Assembly (NCBI RefSeq): GCF_014203795.1
Contig: NZ_JACHJU010000002.1
Location: 868,001-932,000 of the forward strand
From: Streptosporangium album
GTDB taxonomy: Bacteria; Actinomycetota; Actinomycetes; Streptosporangiales; Streptosporangiaceae
Length of the DNA: 64,000 nt
Reading direction: 5' to 3'
Shown: in pieces, positions 21,610 to 31,177 of the stretch
Position numbering within the stretch: the first letter of the stretch is position 1
Layout of the letters: every line of letters begins with the position of its first letter
Translations under genes and position numbers: made by a program
The notes under the pieces: model-generated
Databases searched by the model: none
What the model was told of the DNA's origin: nothing
What the model saw: only the letters and a program-made list of their open reading frames with translations

Positions 21610-23178
21610 ATGAGCGATCGGGGGACCGGCGGGGATGTCCCGCGCGGCGGCCATGGTCCGGGCAACCGTTCACGTGGTGGTCAGACAGGTGCGTCGGGCG
21701 GCCGGGGCGGTGGCAGGAGCGGCCGTCCGCCCAGGCCGGTCCGTGACGAGGCCCGCAACGTCGCCTACGACCTGCTGCGGGCCGTAGACGAGCGGGACGC
21801 CTACGCAAACCTCCTGATGCCCACGCTGCTGCGCGAGCGCCGCCTGTCCGGGCGGGACGCGGGTCTGGCGACCGAGCTGGCCTACGGCACCCTGCGCGGG
21901 CTCGGCACCTACGACGAGATCATCGCGGCCTGCAGCGACCGGGCCCCCGAGGACCTGGACCCGCCGCTGCTCGACGCCATCCGCCTGGGCGTGCACCAGC
22001 TGCTCAAGACCCGGGTGCCCCCGCACGCCGCCGTCGGCACGACCGTCGACCTGGTACGGCTGCGCGTGGGCACCGGCGCGTCGAAGTACGCCAACGCCGT
22101 GCTGCGCAAGGTGGCCGGCCGCTCCCTGGAGCAGTGGCTGCCCATCGTGGCACCCGACCCCGATCAGGACCCGATCGGTCACCTGGCCGTGGCGCACAGC
22201 CACCCCCGGTGGATCGTCACCGCGATGCGCGACGCCGTGGGCGGTGACTTCGAGGAGACGGCCGCCCTGCTGGCGGCCGACAACGAGCGCCCCCGTGTCA
22301 CCCTGGTGGCCAGGCCCGGCCGCGCGTCGGTCGAGGAGCTTCTCACCTCCGGCGCGGAGCCGGCTCGCTACTCCCCCTACGCGGCCTATCTGTCCGAGGG
22401 CGACCCCGGTTCCATCCAGGCCGTGGCCGAGGCACGCGCCGCCGTGCAGGACGAGGCCAGCCAGCTCGTCGCCCTGGCTCTGACCCGCGTCCCGGTGGCC
22501 GGCGGCGACAGCCGGTGGCTTGACCTGTGCGCGGGCCCCGGTGGCAAGGCGGGCCTTCTGGACGCCATCGCCGTCCACGGTGACGAGGCCGGTTCCCCGG
22601 CGTGGAAGCCCGACGCGGTGCTCCGGGAGCCGGACGGGCGGTCCGAGACCGCGCGGGAGGGGGCATCCGGTCCGGTGGCCTTCCCGGGCGGGGCCCGCCT
22701 CCTGGCCGCCGAGCTCCAGTACCACCGCGCCCGCCTGGTCCGGCAGGCCACCCGCGAGGCCGTGGTGATCACCGCCGACGGCACGGTCCCCGCCTGGCGC
22801 GCCGGAGTCTTCGACCGGGTCATGGTCGACGCGCCCTGCACCGGGCTGGGCGCCCTGCGGCGCCGCCCCGAAGCCCGCTGGCGACGCGACCCGCGCAGCC
22901 TTCCCGACCTGGGCCGGCTCCAGCGCGGGCTGCTGACCTCGGCCCTGGAGGCGGTCCGTCCCGGAGGAGTCGTCGCCTACGTCACCTGCTCGCCCCACCT
23001 GGCCGAGACCGCCGTCGTGGTCGGCGACGTCTCGGCCGGGCGCGACGACGTGGAGACCCTCGACGCCCGCGCCTACCTTCCCGAGGTGGACGGCCTGGGC
23101 GAGGGCCCGTACGCCCAGTTCTGGCCCCACCGCCACGGCACCGACGGGATGTTCCTCGCGCTGCTGCGCCGCCGCTGA
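21610..23178 (+). CDS. rsmB: 16S rRNA (cytosine-C5)-methyltransferase RsmB
   Basis: A 522-residue protein with a Gly/Arg-rich N-terminal tail (to about residue 40), a NusB-like RNA-binding domain (ARNVAYDLLRAVDERDAYAN), and a SAM-dependent methyltransferase domain. DLCAGPGGKAGLLDA is SAM motif I, and DAPCTGLGALRRRPEARWR and YVTCSPH carry the two catalytic Cys. Between motif I and the following LLAAELQYHRARLV is an insertion of about 40 residues absent from the E. coli protein. The ATG at 21610 is preceded by TAGGGG and lies five bases after fmt. Confidence 0.93.
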   Translation: MSDRGTGGDVPRGGHGPGNRSRGGQTGASGGRGGGRSGRPPRPVRDEARNVAYDLLRAVDERDAYANLLMPTLLRERRLSGRDAGLATELAYGTLRGLGTYDEIIAACSDRAPEDLDPPLLDAIRLGVHQLLKTRVPPHAAVGTTVDLVRLRVGTGASKYANAVLRKVAGRSLEQWLPIVAPDPDQDPIGHLAVAHSHPRWIVTAMRDAVGGDFEETAALLAADNERPRVTLVARPGRASVEELLTSGAEPARYSPYAAYLSEGDPGSIQAVAEARAAVQDEASQLVALALTRVPVAGGDSRWLDLCAGPGGKAGLLDAIAVHGDEAGSPAWKPDAVLREPDGRSETAREGASGPVAFPGGARLLAAELQYHRARLVRQATREAVVITADGTVPAWRAGVFDRVMVDAPCTGLGALRRRPEARWRRDPRSLPDLGRLQRGLLTSALEAVRPGGVVAYVTCSPHLAETAVVVGDVSAGRDDVETLDARAYLPEVDGLGEGPYAQFWPHRHGTDGMFLALLRRR

Positions 23179-23209
23179 GTGTCGCCCGCCCCCCCGGGGC
23201 ATAGAGGTG

Positions 23210-23238
23210 TTCGACAGTCTGTTACAAATGTGTAACGA
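23210..23238 (+). promoter_or_regulatory. asnB promoter with GlnR-like palindrome
   Basis: TTCGAC (23210-23215) and TAACGA (23233-23238) are 17 bp apart. The palindrome GTTACAAATGTGTAAC (23221-23236) lies in the spacer and reaches the -10. It fits the actinobacterial GlnR half-site pattern gTnAC-n6-GaAAC with one mismatch, plausible for a nitrogen-metabolism gene. This is an assignment by eye; another palindrome-binding regulator is possible. Confidence 0.45.
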
Positions 23239-23265
23239 TCGCTGGCGAGACGTGGGGGCGTCGAC

Positions 23266-25113
23266 ATGTGCGGAATCTCCGGCTGGGTGGACTTCGAACG
23301 CGACCTCGGGCAGGCGCGGGACATCGCGCAGGCCATGAGCGACACCATGGCCTGCCGCGGGCCGGACGACGAAGGGCTGTGGCTCGCCCCGCACGTCGCG
23401 CTGGGGCATCGCCGGCTCGCCATCATCGACATCGAGGGCGGCCGCCAGCCGATGGTCGCCGACGACGAGGACGGCCGGCCACTCGCCGTCCTCACCTACA
23501 GCGGTGAGGTCTACAACTTCGGCGAGCTCCGCTCCGAACTGGCCGCGCGCGGCCACCGTTTCCGCACCCGGAGCGACACCGAGGTGGTCGTACGGGCCTA
23601 CCTCGAGTGGGGCGAGGATTTCGCCACCCGGCTGAACGGCATGTTCGCCTTCGCGATCTGGGACGTCCGCCGCGAGGAACTGCTGCTGGTACGTGACCGG
23701 ATGGGCATCAAGCCCCTCTACTACCAGCCCACCCCGGCCGGCGTGCTGTTCGGCTCGGAACCCAAGGCCATCCTCGCCAACCCGCTCGCCCAGCCGCCCG
23801 TGGTCGACGCCGACGGGCTGCGCGAGCTGCTCTCCTTCGTCAAGACGCCCGAACACGGGATCTACCGGGGGATGTACGAGGTGCGTCCCGGCCAGTTCGT
23901 CCGGGTGAGCCGCGAAGGCCTGACCCGGCGCCGCTACTGGCGGCTGGAGTCGCACGAGCATGCCGACGATCTCGACACCACCGTCCGGACCGTGCGCGGG
24001 CTGCTGGACGACATCGTCGAGCGCCAGCTCATCTCCGACGTGCCGCTGTGCAGCCTGCTCTCCGGCGGCCTCGACTCCAGCGCCGTCACCGCGCTCGCCG
24101 CCAAAGCGCTGGAGGAGCACGGGGCGGGCAAGATCCGGTCGTTCGCCGTCGACTTCGCCGGCTACAGCGAGAACTTCGAACCCGACGAGATGCGCGACAC
24201 CCCCGACACGCCGTACGTCCACGAGGTGGTGCGGCACGTCCACCCCGAGCACAGGGACATCGTCCTGGACTCCGCCGCCCTCATGGACCCGGCCGTGCGC
24301 ACCGCGATCCTGCGGGCGCGCGACCTGCCGACCGGTATCGGTGACATGGACGCCTCGCTCTACCTGCTGTTCAAGGCCATCCGGGAGTACTCCACGGTGG
24401 CGCTGTCCGGGGAGTCCGCGGACGAGGTCTTCGGCGGCTACCGCTGGTTCCACGACCCCGAGACGGTCGGCGCCGACACCTTCCCGTGGCTGGCCACACC
24501 GGGGATCACGCTGTACGCCGGCCTGAGCGCGCTCCTCGACGACTCCCTGCTGAGCAAGCTCGACCTCCCCGCCTACAGGGCCGAGAGCTACCGGCAGGCG
24601 CTGGCAGAGGTGCCCCGGCTGCCGGGCGAGAGCGGTCTGGAGAGGCGCATGCGGGAGATCAGCTACCTGCACCTCACCCGGTTCGTACAGATCCTCCTCG
24701 ACCGCAAGGACCGCATGAGCATGGCCGTCGGCCTGGAGGTCCGGGTGCCGTTCTGCGACCACCGGCTGGTGGAGTACGTCTTCAACGCCCCCTGGTCGAT
24801 GAAGACCTTCGACGGCAAGGAGAAGAGCCTGCTGCGCGCCGCCGTGGCCGACCTCCTGCCGCGCTCGGTCCTGGAACGCCGCAAGAGCCCCTATCCCTCG
24901 ACGCAGGATCCCGCCTACGGGCAGGCCCTGCGCGCGGAGGCGGCCCGGCTGCTCGACCGCGGGAACGTCGCCGCCGCGTCGCTGGTCGACCTGGAGAAGG
25001 TCAGGGCCATGCTGGCGCAGTCGACGGACGCCGGTGGGACCCGGGCGTCGCTGGAGCGGTTCCTCCAGCTCAACGCCTGGCTGGAGGACTATGGGGTTCA
25101 GATCAGCCTCTGA
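23266..25113 (+). CDS. asnB: asparagine synthase (glutamine-hydrolysing)
   Basis: A 615-residue two-domain enzyme. The class II glutamine amidotransferase begins MCGISGWVDF; Cys2 becomes the N-terminal nucleophile after Met removal. The AMP-forming synthetase domain has the pyrophosphate loop SLLSGGLDSSAVTAL near residue 260 and SGESADEVFGGY near residue 384. It makes asparagine from aspartate, glutamine and ATP. A role in peptidoglycan or specialised-metabolite amidation cannot be excluded from sequence alone, but no biosynthetic genes are nearby. It has its own promoter with a GlnR-like site and breaks up the usual rsmB-rpe neighbourhood. Confidence 0.93.
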   Translation: MCGISGWVDFERDLGQARDIAQAMSDTMACRGPDDEGLWLAPHVALGHRRLAIIDIEGGRQPMVADDEDGRPLAVLTYSGEVYNFGELRSELAARGHRFRTRSDTEVVVRAYLEWGEDFATRLNGMFAFAIWDVRREELLLVRDRMGIKPLYYQPTPAGVLFGSEPKAILANPLAQPPVVDADGLRELLSFVKTPEHGIYRGMYEVRPGQFVRVSREGLTRRRYWRLESHEHADDLDTTVRTVRGLLDDIVERQLISDVPLCSLLSGGLDSSAVTALAAKALEEHGAGKIRSFAVDFAGYSENFEPDEMRDTPDTPYVHEVVRHVHPEHRDIVLDSAALMDPAVRTAILRARDLPTGIGDMDASLYLLFKAIREYSTVALSGESADEVFGGYRWFHDPETVGADTFPWLATPGITLYAGLSALLDDSLLSKLDLPAYRAESYRQALAEVPRLPGESGLERRMREISYLHLTRFVQILLDRKDRMSMAVGLEVRVPFCDHRLVEYVFNAPWSMKTFDGKEKSLLRAAVADLLPRSVLERRKSPYPSTQDPAYGQALRAEAARLLDRGNVAAASLVDLEKVRAMLAQSTDAGGTRASLERFLQLNAWLEDYGVQISL

Positions 25114-25281
25114 TCTGCCACTGTGCGACTCCGTGCGACGTTTTCGCAGGTCACAAGTATGCTTGACGGTGCGCTGCGGTACGGTCCGCCGGTCTCCGGC
25201 CATTGGGGGCCGCGGGGACGGCGAGTTCGCCGACACCATCCGTGACCGTCGGCATCCGTGCCATCGAAAGGAGGTCGCCTC

Positions 25282-25473
25282 ATGGCCGACCTGGGAATGC
25301 CGGAACTGCTCATCATCCTGGCGGTGTTCATCCTGCTCTTCGGCGCCAAGAAGCTGCCCGACACCGCCCGGTCACTCGGCCGCTCCCTGCGCGTCTTCAA
25401 GGCCGAGATCAGCAGGCCGGACGACGAGCAGCCGCCGCCCGCCCCGCCCGCCCCGCCCGCTCCGCACCCCTGA
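25282..25473 (+). CDS. tatA: twin-arginine translocase TatA/E-type subunit
   Basis: A 63-residue protein starting at ATG 25282, with AAGGAGG ideally spaced upstream. The single N-terminal transmembrane helix [20 protein letters not shown], the FGAKKLP hinge and the following amphipathic helix ([16 protein letters not shown]) are diagnostic for TatA. The C-terminus is a short Pro/Ala-rich tail. TatA oligomers form the translocation pore with TatC and TatB, neither of which is in the window. The gene stands between asnB and rpe in a 420-bp interval. Confidence 0.9.
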   Translation: MADLGMPELLIILAVFILLFGAKKLPDTARSLGRSLRVFKAEISRPDDEQPPPAPPAPPAPHP

Positions 25474-25535
25474 CCCGCCCGCCTCGCCCACCGATGACGG
25501 GCCGCTGGAGGCCGCGCAATAGAATCAACCGCATC

Positions 25536-26192
25536 ATGGCCGTACAGATCTCGCCCAGCATCCTGTCCGCCGACTTCGCCCGCCTCGCCGAGGCGGCCGC
25601 GGCGGTTCCCAACGCCGACTGGCTGCACGTGGACGTCATGGACAACCACTTCGTGCCCAACCTGACACTCGGCCTGCCGGTCGTTGAGTCCCTGCTCAAG
25701 GCCACCACGTTGCCGCTCGACTGCCACCTCATGATCGAGGATCCGGACCGCTGGGCCCCGTCCTACGCCGAGGCCGGGGCGGGCAGCGTGACCATCCACG
25801 CCGAGGCGGCCAAGGCCCCGATCCGCACCCTGCGTCAGATCCGCGCCGCCGGGGCGCGCTCCGGTCTCGCGCTGAACCCGGGCACCCCGGTCGAGCCGTA
25901 CGAGGACCTGCTCGGTGAGATCGACATGCTGCTGCTGATGACCGTCGAGCCCGGGTTCGGGGGCCAGAAGTTCCTCGACGTGGTCCTCCCCAAGATCCAC
26001 CGGGCCCGCCGGCTGATCGACAAGCACGGAGGCCAGGTCTGGCTGCAGGTGGACGGCGGGGTGTCGGACCACACCATCGAGCGCTGCGCCGAGGCCGGGG
26101 CCGACGTCTTCGTGGCGGGCAACGCCGTCTACGGCGCCGACGACCCGGCCATGGCGGTGGACAGCCTGCGGTCCATGGCCGAGAAGAGCTGA
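25536..26192 (+). CDS. rpe: ribulose-phosphate 3-epimerase
   Basis: A 218-residue TIM-barrel enzyme interconverting ribulose 5-phosphate and xylulose 5-phosphate. [29 protein letters not shown] (metal-binding His and Asp), [20 protein letters not shown] and VDGGV are all present. A TAGAAT (25520-25525) just 11 bp before the ATG suggests a very short or absent leader; its -35 partner is weak. Downstream, 53 bp separate it from the convergent oppF, a gap that holds tandem 13-bp repeats and the 25-bp dispersed repeat. Confidence 0.95.
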   Translation: MAVQISPSILSADFARLAEAAAAVPNADWLHVDVMDNHFVPNLTLGLPVVESLLKATTLPLDCHLMIEDPDRWAPSYAEAGAGSVTIHAEAAKAPIRTLRQIRAAGARSGLALNPGTPVEPYEDLLGEIDMLLLMTVEPGFGGQKFLDVVLPKIHRARRLIDKHGGQVWLQVDGGVSDHTIERCAEAGADVFVAGNAVYGADDPAMAVDSLRSMAEKS

Positions 26193-26219
26193 CCTCTCCA
26201 CGGCCCGGCTCCACGGCCC

Positions 26220-26244
26220 GGCGGAAAGATCCACAGAACACGCC
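26220..26244 (-). repeat. inverted copy of the transposon-end-like repeat
   Basis: On the minus strand this reads GGCGTGTTCTGTGGATC followed by TTTCCGCC, matching 19904-19928 at all but one position. It ends exactly against the oppF stop, just as the other copy abuts the stop of the 18521 gene. It is preceded by two tandem copies of CTCCACGGCCCGG (26196-26221). Confidence 0.85.
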
Positions 26245-27279
26245 TCAGGTGCGCAGGGCGGGGTCCAGCACCACGTCCCGCCCGTGCACGGTCGGCCGTT
26301 CGGGGAAGTGGCAGGCGGTCAGGTGCCCCTCCCGGCTGTCCTCCAGCCTGACCAGCGGGGGCTCCTCGGCCGCACACCGCTCCCGGGCCTTCCAGCAGCG
26401 GGTCCGGAACCGGCAGCCGGACGGCGGGTCGACCGGGGAGGGCACGTCCCCCGCCAGGCGGATGCGCTCGCGGGGCTCGGTGTCCGGGGTGGCCTCGGGC
26501 ACCGCCGACAGCAGGGCGTGGGTGTAGGGGTGACGCGGGCCTGAGTAGACGGACTCCCGGTCGCCGATCTCGACGATCTTGCCGAGATACATCACCGCGA
26601 CCCGCTGGGAGAAGTGCCTGACCACGGCCAGGTCGTGCGCGATGAACAGGAAGGCGATGCCCATCTCCTGCTGGAGCCGCCGGAGCAGGTTGACGACCTG
26701 CGCCTGGATCGAGACGTCCAGCGCCGAGACGGGCTCGTCGGCGATGATCAGCCTGGGGTTGAGGGAGAGCGCGCGGGCCACCCCGATGCGCTGGCGCTGG
26801 CCGCCGGAGAACTCGTGCGGGAAGCGGTTGTAGTGCTCGGGGTTGAGCCCGACGATCTCCAGCAGCTCCCTGACCCGCCTGTCCCGGCCCCCGGGCGGGT
26901 CGATGCCGTTGATCTCCATCGGGCCGCCGACGATGGTTCCCACGGTGTGCCGGGGGTTGAGCGAGGAGTAGGGATCCTGGAAGACCATCTGGATCTCGGT
27001 CCGGATCGGCTTCATTTCCCTGCGGGTCGCGTGGGTGATGTCCCGCCCGCCGTACCGGATGGCGCCGGCGGTCGGCTCCAGCAGCCGGGCGGCCAGTCGC
27101 CCGGTGGTGGACTTGCCGCAGCCCGACTCGCCCACCAGACCGAGGGTCTCGCCCGCGTGCACCGTCAGGTCGATGCCGTCCACCGCGTGGACCCGGCCGA
27201 CCTGCCGTCTGAGGACGAGGCCGCCCGCCACGGGGAAGTGCTTCGTCAGCCCGGACATCTCGAGCAGCGGCTCACTCAT
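26245..27279 (-). CDS. oppF: peptide ABC transporter ATP-binding protein OppF/DppF-like
   Basis: A 344-residue ABC ATPase. Walker [16 protein letters not shown], the signature [15 protein letters not shown] and Walker [14 protein letters not shown] are intact. The C-terminal oligopeptide-transporter extension has the four-Cys pattern [14 protein letters not shown] plus ACHFP, typical of Opp/Dpp ATPases. The ATG overlaps the oppD stop (ATGA). With OppD it would power import of peptides or related solutes from OppA through OppB/OppC. Confidence 0.92.
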   Translation of the reverse strand: MSEPLLEMSGLTKHFPVAGGLVLRRQVGRVHAVDGIDLTVHAGETLGLVGESGCGKSTTGRLAARLLEPTAGAIRYGGRDITHATRREMKPIRTEIQMVFQDPYSSLNPRHTVGTIVGGPMEINGIDPPGGRDRRVRELLEIVGLNPEHYNRFPHEFSGGQRQRIGVARALSLNPRLIIADEPVSALDVSIQAQVVNLLRRLQQEMGIAFLFIAHDLAVVRHFSQRVAVMYLGKIVEIGDRESVYSGPRHPYTHALLSAVPEATPDTEPRERIRLAGDVPSPVDPPSGCRFRTRCWKARERCAAEEPPLVRLEDSREGHLTACHFPERPTVHGRDVVLDPALRT

Positions 27280-28277
27280 GGGTGGATCTCCCGCTTCTGG
27301 GCGAGGGTCAGGTAACACGCGTCGCCGTGGCCGTGGTGCGGGGACAGCTCGGGCCGCTCCGCCTGGCAGATCCCGGGCCCGGCCAGCCTCACGTAGTCGC
27401 ACCGGGGGTGGAACGGGCAGCCGGGAGGGACGTTGAGCATGCTCGGCGGGGTGCCGCGGACCGGCCGCAGCGGCACGTCCACCGGGGTGGTCAGCCGGGG
27501 CATGGAGGCCAGCAGCCCCCAGGTGTAGGGGTGGTGGGGCTCGTTCAGGACCTCCCTGACGGTGCCGCGCTCCACCGCCCGCCCGGCGTACATCACCAGC
27601 ACCTCGTGCGCGGTGCTCGCCACCACGCCCAGGTCGTGGGTGATCAGCACGATGGAGGCGCCCGTCTCCTCCTGGAGGGCCTTGAGCAGGTCCAGGATCT
27701 GGGCCTGCACGGTCACGTCCAGCGCGGTGGTGGGTTCGTCGGCGATCAGCAGATCCGGGTCGCAGACCAGGGCCATCGCGATCATCGCGCGCTGGCGCAT
27801 GCCCCCGGAGAACTGGTGGGGATGGTCGTCCACCCGGAGCCGGGGCTGCGGGATGCCGACCCGGGTGAGCATCTCGACCGCGCGGTCCCGGGCCTCGGCG
27901 CGGCTCGCTCCGGTGTGCTTGCGGTAGACCTCGCCGATCTGCCTGCCGATGGTGTGGTACGGCGAGAGCGAGGTCAGCGGGTCCTGGAAGATCATCGCGA
28001 CCTTGTTGCCGCGCAGCCTCTCCATGGTGGGGCGCGAGGCGCCGATCAGCTCCTCGCCGTCCAGCAGGATCTCCCCGCCGACCTTGGTGGTCTCCGGGTT
28101 GTGCAGGCCGAGCACGGTCAGGTTGGTCACCGACTTGCCGGAGCCCGACTCGCCGACGATTCCCAGCGTGGTGCCCTTCTCCACGTCGAAGGAGAGCCCG
28201 TCCACGGCGTGGACGACACCGTCCTCGGTGTGGAAGTCGACGGTCAGGTCACGGACCGACAGGAACGGAGTTGGCAC
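27276..28277 (-). CDS. oppD: peptide ABC transporter ATP-binding protein OppD/DppD-like
   Basis: A 333-residue ABC ATPase with Walker [13 protein letters not shown], signature [15 protein letters not shown] and Walker [16 protein letters not shown]. The C-terminal cysteine-containing extension ([13 protein letters not shown], then PGICQ) is typical of the oligopeptide group. It starts at GTG 28277 close behind oppB and overlaps oppF by four bases, so the two ATPases are probably made in fixed ratio. Confidence 0.92.
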   Translation of the reverse strand: MPTPFLSVRDLTVDFHTEDGVVHAVDGLSFDVEKGTTLGIVGESGSGKSVTNLTVLGLHNPETTKVGGEILLDGEELIGASRPTMERLRGNKVAMIFQDPLTSLSPYHTIGRQIGEVYRKHTGASRAEARDRAVEMLTRVGIPQPRLRVDDHPHQFSGGMRQRAMIAMALVCDPDLLIADEPTTALDVTVQAQILDLLKALQEETGASIVLITHDLGVVASTAHEVLVMYAGRAVERGTVREVLNEPHHPYTWGLLASMPRLTTPVDVPLRPVRGTPPSMLNVPPGCPFHPRCDYVRLAGPGICQAERPELSPHHGHGDACYLTLAQKREIHP

Positions 28278-28291
28278 TTTTCTCAGGGCTC

Positions 28292-29272
28292 CTAGTTCAG
28301 CCGTACGCGGGGGTCGATGAAGGCGTACAGGATGTCCACCACGATGTTGAACACCACGATCGCCCCGGCCGCCACGAGCACCGTGGCCATGAGCATGGGC
28401 AGGTCGGACGAGGTGACGGCCCTGACGGACAGACGCCCGATCCCCTGCAGGCCGAAGGTCGTCTCGGTGATGATCGCGCCGCCGATCAGCGTGCCGAGGT
28501 CCACCCCGAAGATGGTGACGATGGGGATCAGGGTGCCGCGCAGGGCGAACCTCAGCACGACGGTCCGGCCCGGCATGCCCTTGGCCCGCGCGGTGCGGAC
28601 GTAGTCCTCGCTGAGCTGCTCCACCATCGTCGAGCGGGTCATCCGGGTGTAGTTGGCGGTGAAGATGATCGCCAGCACGACCCAGGGCAGGAACAGCCCT
28701 CCGGCCCAGGCCATGGGGTTCTCGGTGAACGGCACGTAGGCGGGTTGGTCGAGGATGTTGTTCTTGTAGACCAGGAAGTACAGCGCGAGCGTGCCGACGA
28801 AGTAGATCTGCACGGACGCGCCGATCAGCGACGACACACTGGCGATCTTGTCCAGCGGCCTGCCCTGCCGCAGGGCGGCGACGATGCCGGTCGTCACGCC
28901 GAAGACGAGGAAGACGGCCGACGCGCCGATCGTGAGCGAGACGGTGACCGGGAGCCGGTCCAGGATCGTCTCCAGCACCGGTGCCCGGTTGACGAAGGAG
29001 TAGCCGAGACAGGGGGCGGGGCAGTGGCCCAGGCCCTCGTAGTCGCGACCGGCGAAGATGCCGCCCACCCAGCTCAGGAACTGGAGGAACAACGGCTGGT
29101 CCAGTCCCAGGTTGTGCCGTGCCTGCTCGAGCAGTTCGGGTGGGCAGACCTTGCCGCAGGCGAGCCGGGCGGGGTCGGCCGGCACGGCGAAGAAGAGGAA
29201 GAACGTCACGGCGGCGATGATCAGCAGGGTGACCACCGCGCCGACGGTACGGCGAGCGATGAATCGAAGCAT
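28292..29272 (-). CDS. oppB: peptide ABC transporter permease OppB/DppB-like
   Basis: A 326-residue membrane permease starting MLRFIARRTVGAVVTLL, the typical OppB N-terminus with the first transmembrane helix. The binding-protein-dependent transport signature is SEDYVRTARAKGMPG, the coupling helix that contacts the ATPases. About six helices are visible. It is separated from oppA by 106 bp containing a strong hairpin. A periplasm-side loop carries several Cys (LACGKVCPPE, CPAPC). Confidence 0.92.
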   Translation of the reverse strand: MLRFIARRTVGAVVTLLIIAAVTFFLFFAVPADPARLACGKVCPPELLEQARHNLGLDQPLFLQFLSWVGGIFAGRDYEGLGHCPAPCLGYSFVNRAPVLETILDRLPVTVSLTIGASAVFLVFGVTTGIVAALRQGRPLDKIASVSSLIGASVQIYFVGTLALYFLVYKNNILDQPAYVPFTENPMAWAGGLFLPWVVLAIIFTANYTRMTRSTMVEQLSEDYVRTARAKGMPGRTVVLRFALRGTLIPIVTIFGVDLGTLIGGAIITETTFGLQGIGRLSVRAVTSSDLPMLMATVLVAAGAIVVFNIVVDILYAFIDPRVRLN

Positions 29273-29328
29273 TGCCTGGTTTCCCGACGGGTGGCTGGGG
29301 TCGCTGCGGGGGCGGGGCGCCCCCCTGA

Positions 29329-29367
29329 GCCGTGGTCTCACAGGGCGCGTGCCTGCGAGACCACGGC
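29329..29367 (-). terminator. hairpin between oppA and oppB
   Basis: GCCGTGGTCTC and GAGACCACGGC form a perfect 11-bp stem with a 17-nt loop, starting 11 bp after the oppA stop in the direction of transcription. Such intercistronic hairpins usually protect the upstream mRNA or partly terminate, raising binding protein over permease. Confidence 0.6.
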
Positions 29368-29378
29368 CGCTGGTGTCC

Positions 29379-31160
29379 CTACGGCTTCACGAAGATGGTG
29401 TTCGGCGAGACGATCCACTGCTGCGGGTCGATCTCGGCGCCGCCCACCTTGGAACCGTGGAGCATGTTGGCGATCCGGTTCTCGGCGACGACCAGCGGGG
29501 TGATCGTCTCCTGCACCTTCTTGTCCAGCGCCATCCACGCGGCGTTCGCCTCGTCGAGGTCGGTCATGGCGGTGATCTTCGCCATCTCCTTCTTGAGCGC
29601 CGGGTCGTTCAGGTGCGAGTAGTTGGACGCGCCGTCGGCGACGGGGCCGAAGATGACCGGCAGCACCGTGGAGCCGGACGGCCAGTCGGCGCCCCAGCCG
29701 CCCCAGTACATGTCGAACTCGTTCTTCACCAGGCCGATGGAGTCGTAGTAGGTCTTGCGGTCCAGTGGCTTGGCCACGACCTTGATCCCGGCCTTCTCCA
29801 GCGCGTTCTTGATCGCGACGGTGATCCGCTCCTGGAGCGGAGTCTGGTTGTAGGCGTAGACGATGGTCGGGGCCGGGTTGCTCGACTGGGCCAGCAGCTC
29901 CTTGGCCTTGGCGATGTCACCGCCGGGGTTGGCCTGCCTGCCGAACAGGTCGTAGGACGTGTAGCCGAGCGTGCTGTTCTCGTTGAGGATCGTGGTGGGC
30001 AGCGCGACCGCCGCGGGGCCGCCGTAGATCTGCTGGATCTGCTTGGACGGCCACGCGTAGTTGACGGCCTGGCGGATCTTGACGTCCTTCATCCGGTCGA
30101 GGTTGAAGTAGTAGTAGTTGCCGTAGGGCGACGGGCTTCTCATCAGGCGCGGGGTCAGGGCGGGGTCGCCCAGCACCTGCTGCAGCCGCTCCGGCGGGGT
30201 GGGCGAGTAGAAGGTGAACGCCGTCTTGTCCGGGCCGGCGTCCGCCATGAGGCGGTCGGTGACCTGCAGGGCCTCCTGACCGAACTCCAGGTGCCACGTG
30301 TCGGGGTAGCCACCGCGGATCGGGTCGGTGGCCGGGTCCCAGCTGGGGTTGCGCTCCAGATCCATCGACTTGTCCACCGCGTGCGCCTTGATGACGTACG
30401 GCCCGCTGGAGACGGGCTCCTGGTCGTACTTCTGCTTGGTGTCCCCGGCCTTGGAGACGATGCCGTAGCCGCCCATCGCCAGGGCGTAGTTGGCGTCGGC
30501 GTGCGGCGCCTTGAACCTGAAGACCACCGTCTTGTCGTCGGGGGTCTCGACGTTCTCCAGGTGCTTGCCGTCGTAGGGCCCCTGGTAGGCCTTCTTGTGG
30601 TCGACCTCGGTCAGCCACTGCTGGACGTAGGTCGGCCCCTGGGTGATGAACGGCGCGAACGTCCGCTCGATGGTCCACTTCACGTCCTGGGACGTGATCG
30701 GCGTGCCGTCCTGCCATTTCACGCCGTCCTTGAGGGTGAAGGTCCAGGTCCTGCCGCCGTCGGAGGGGGTGCCCGCGTCGGTGGCCAGGTCGCCCACCAG
30801 CTTGTAGTCGCCCTTGGCGACCCGCTTGTAGCCCGTCAGGGTGCGGGCGATCAGCAGTCCGAAGTTCGCCTCGGTGTTGCTGTAGACCTGCGCGGGGTCG
30901 AGGTGGGAGAAGTCGTCCCTGTCGATCATCGTGACGGCGCCGCCCCTGACGACGCCCTCGGGCTCGATGGCCGGCCCCTTGGAGTCGTCGGCGGTGCCGA
31001 CCGTGATCGTCGGCGGCTTGTAGGGTTCGGCGCCGGCCTGGGCGCCGGGCCCACCGCTGGAGACGGCGGGGGCGCCCTGGTTGCCCTTGGCGCAGGCGCC
31101 GGTGAGTGCGAGAACGCCGATGGCCAGTACGGCCACCGCTGACCGCTTGCGGACTGTCAT
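29379..31160 (-). CDS. oppA: peptide-binding lipoprotein OppA/DppA-like (SBP family 5)
   Basis: A 593-residue exported solute-binding protein. The N-terminus VAVLAIGVLALTGACAKG is a lipoprotein signal with LTGAC as a slightly variant lipobox, so it should be anchored outside the membrane. The body has the family 5 features LVGDLATDAG, WTFTLKDGVKWQDGTPITS and IRQAVNYAW. The ATG at 31160 is preceded by GGGAGAGAG. The frame stays open far upstream but that part overlaps oppC and has no start signal. Substrate identity cannot be read from sequence. Confidence 0.92.
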   Translation of the reverse strand: MTVRKRSAVAVLAIGVLALTGACAKGNQGAPAVSSGGPGAQAGAEPYKPPTITVGTADDSKGPAIEPEGVVRGGAVTMIDRDDFSHLDPAQVYSNTEANFGLLIARTLTGYKRVAKGDYKLVGDLATDAGTPSDGGRTWTFTLKDGVKWQDGTPITSQDVKWTIERTFAPFITQGPTYVQQWLTEVDHKKAYQGPYDGKHLENVETPDDKTVVFRFKAPHADANYALAMGGYGIVSKAGDTKQKYDQEPVSSGPYVIKAHAVDKSMDLERNPSWDPATDPIRGGYPDTWHLEFGQEALQVTDRLMADAGPDKTAFTFYSPTPPERLQQVLGDPALTPRLMRSPSPYGNYYYFNLDRMKDVKIRQAVNYAWPSKQIQQIYGGPAAVALPTTILNENSTLGYTSYDLFGRQANPGGDIAKAKELLAQSSNPAPTIVYAYNQTPLQERITVAIKNALEKAGIKVVAKPLDRKTYYDSIGLVKNEFDMYWGGWGADWPSGSTVLPVIFGPVADGASNYSHLNDPALKKEMAKITAMTDLDEANAAWMALDKKVQETITPLVVAENRIANMLHGSKVGGAEIDPQQWIVSPNTIFVKP

Positions 31161-31177
31161 CTCTCTCCCGTTCGGAG

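Noticed and set aside
23266-26192. asnB as part of a specialised-metabolite cluster
   Set aside because: Neighbours are housekeeping genes (rsmB, tatA, rpe); no synthetase, carrier or tailoring gene is nearby.
29058-31142. 694-codon plus-strand open frame opposite oppA
   Set aside because: Antisense shadow of a clear lipoprotein gene with signal peptide and family 5 motifs.
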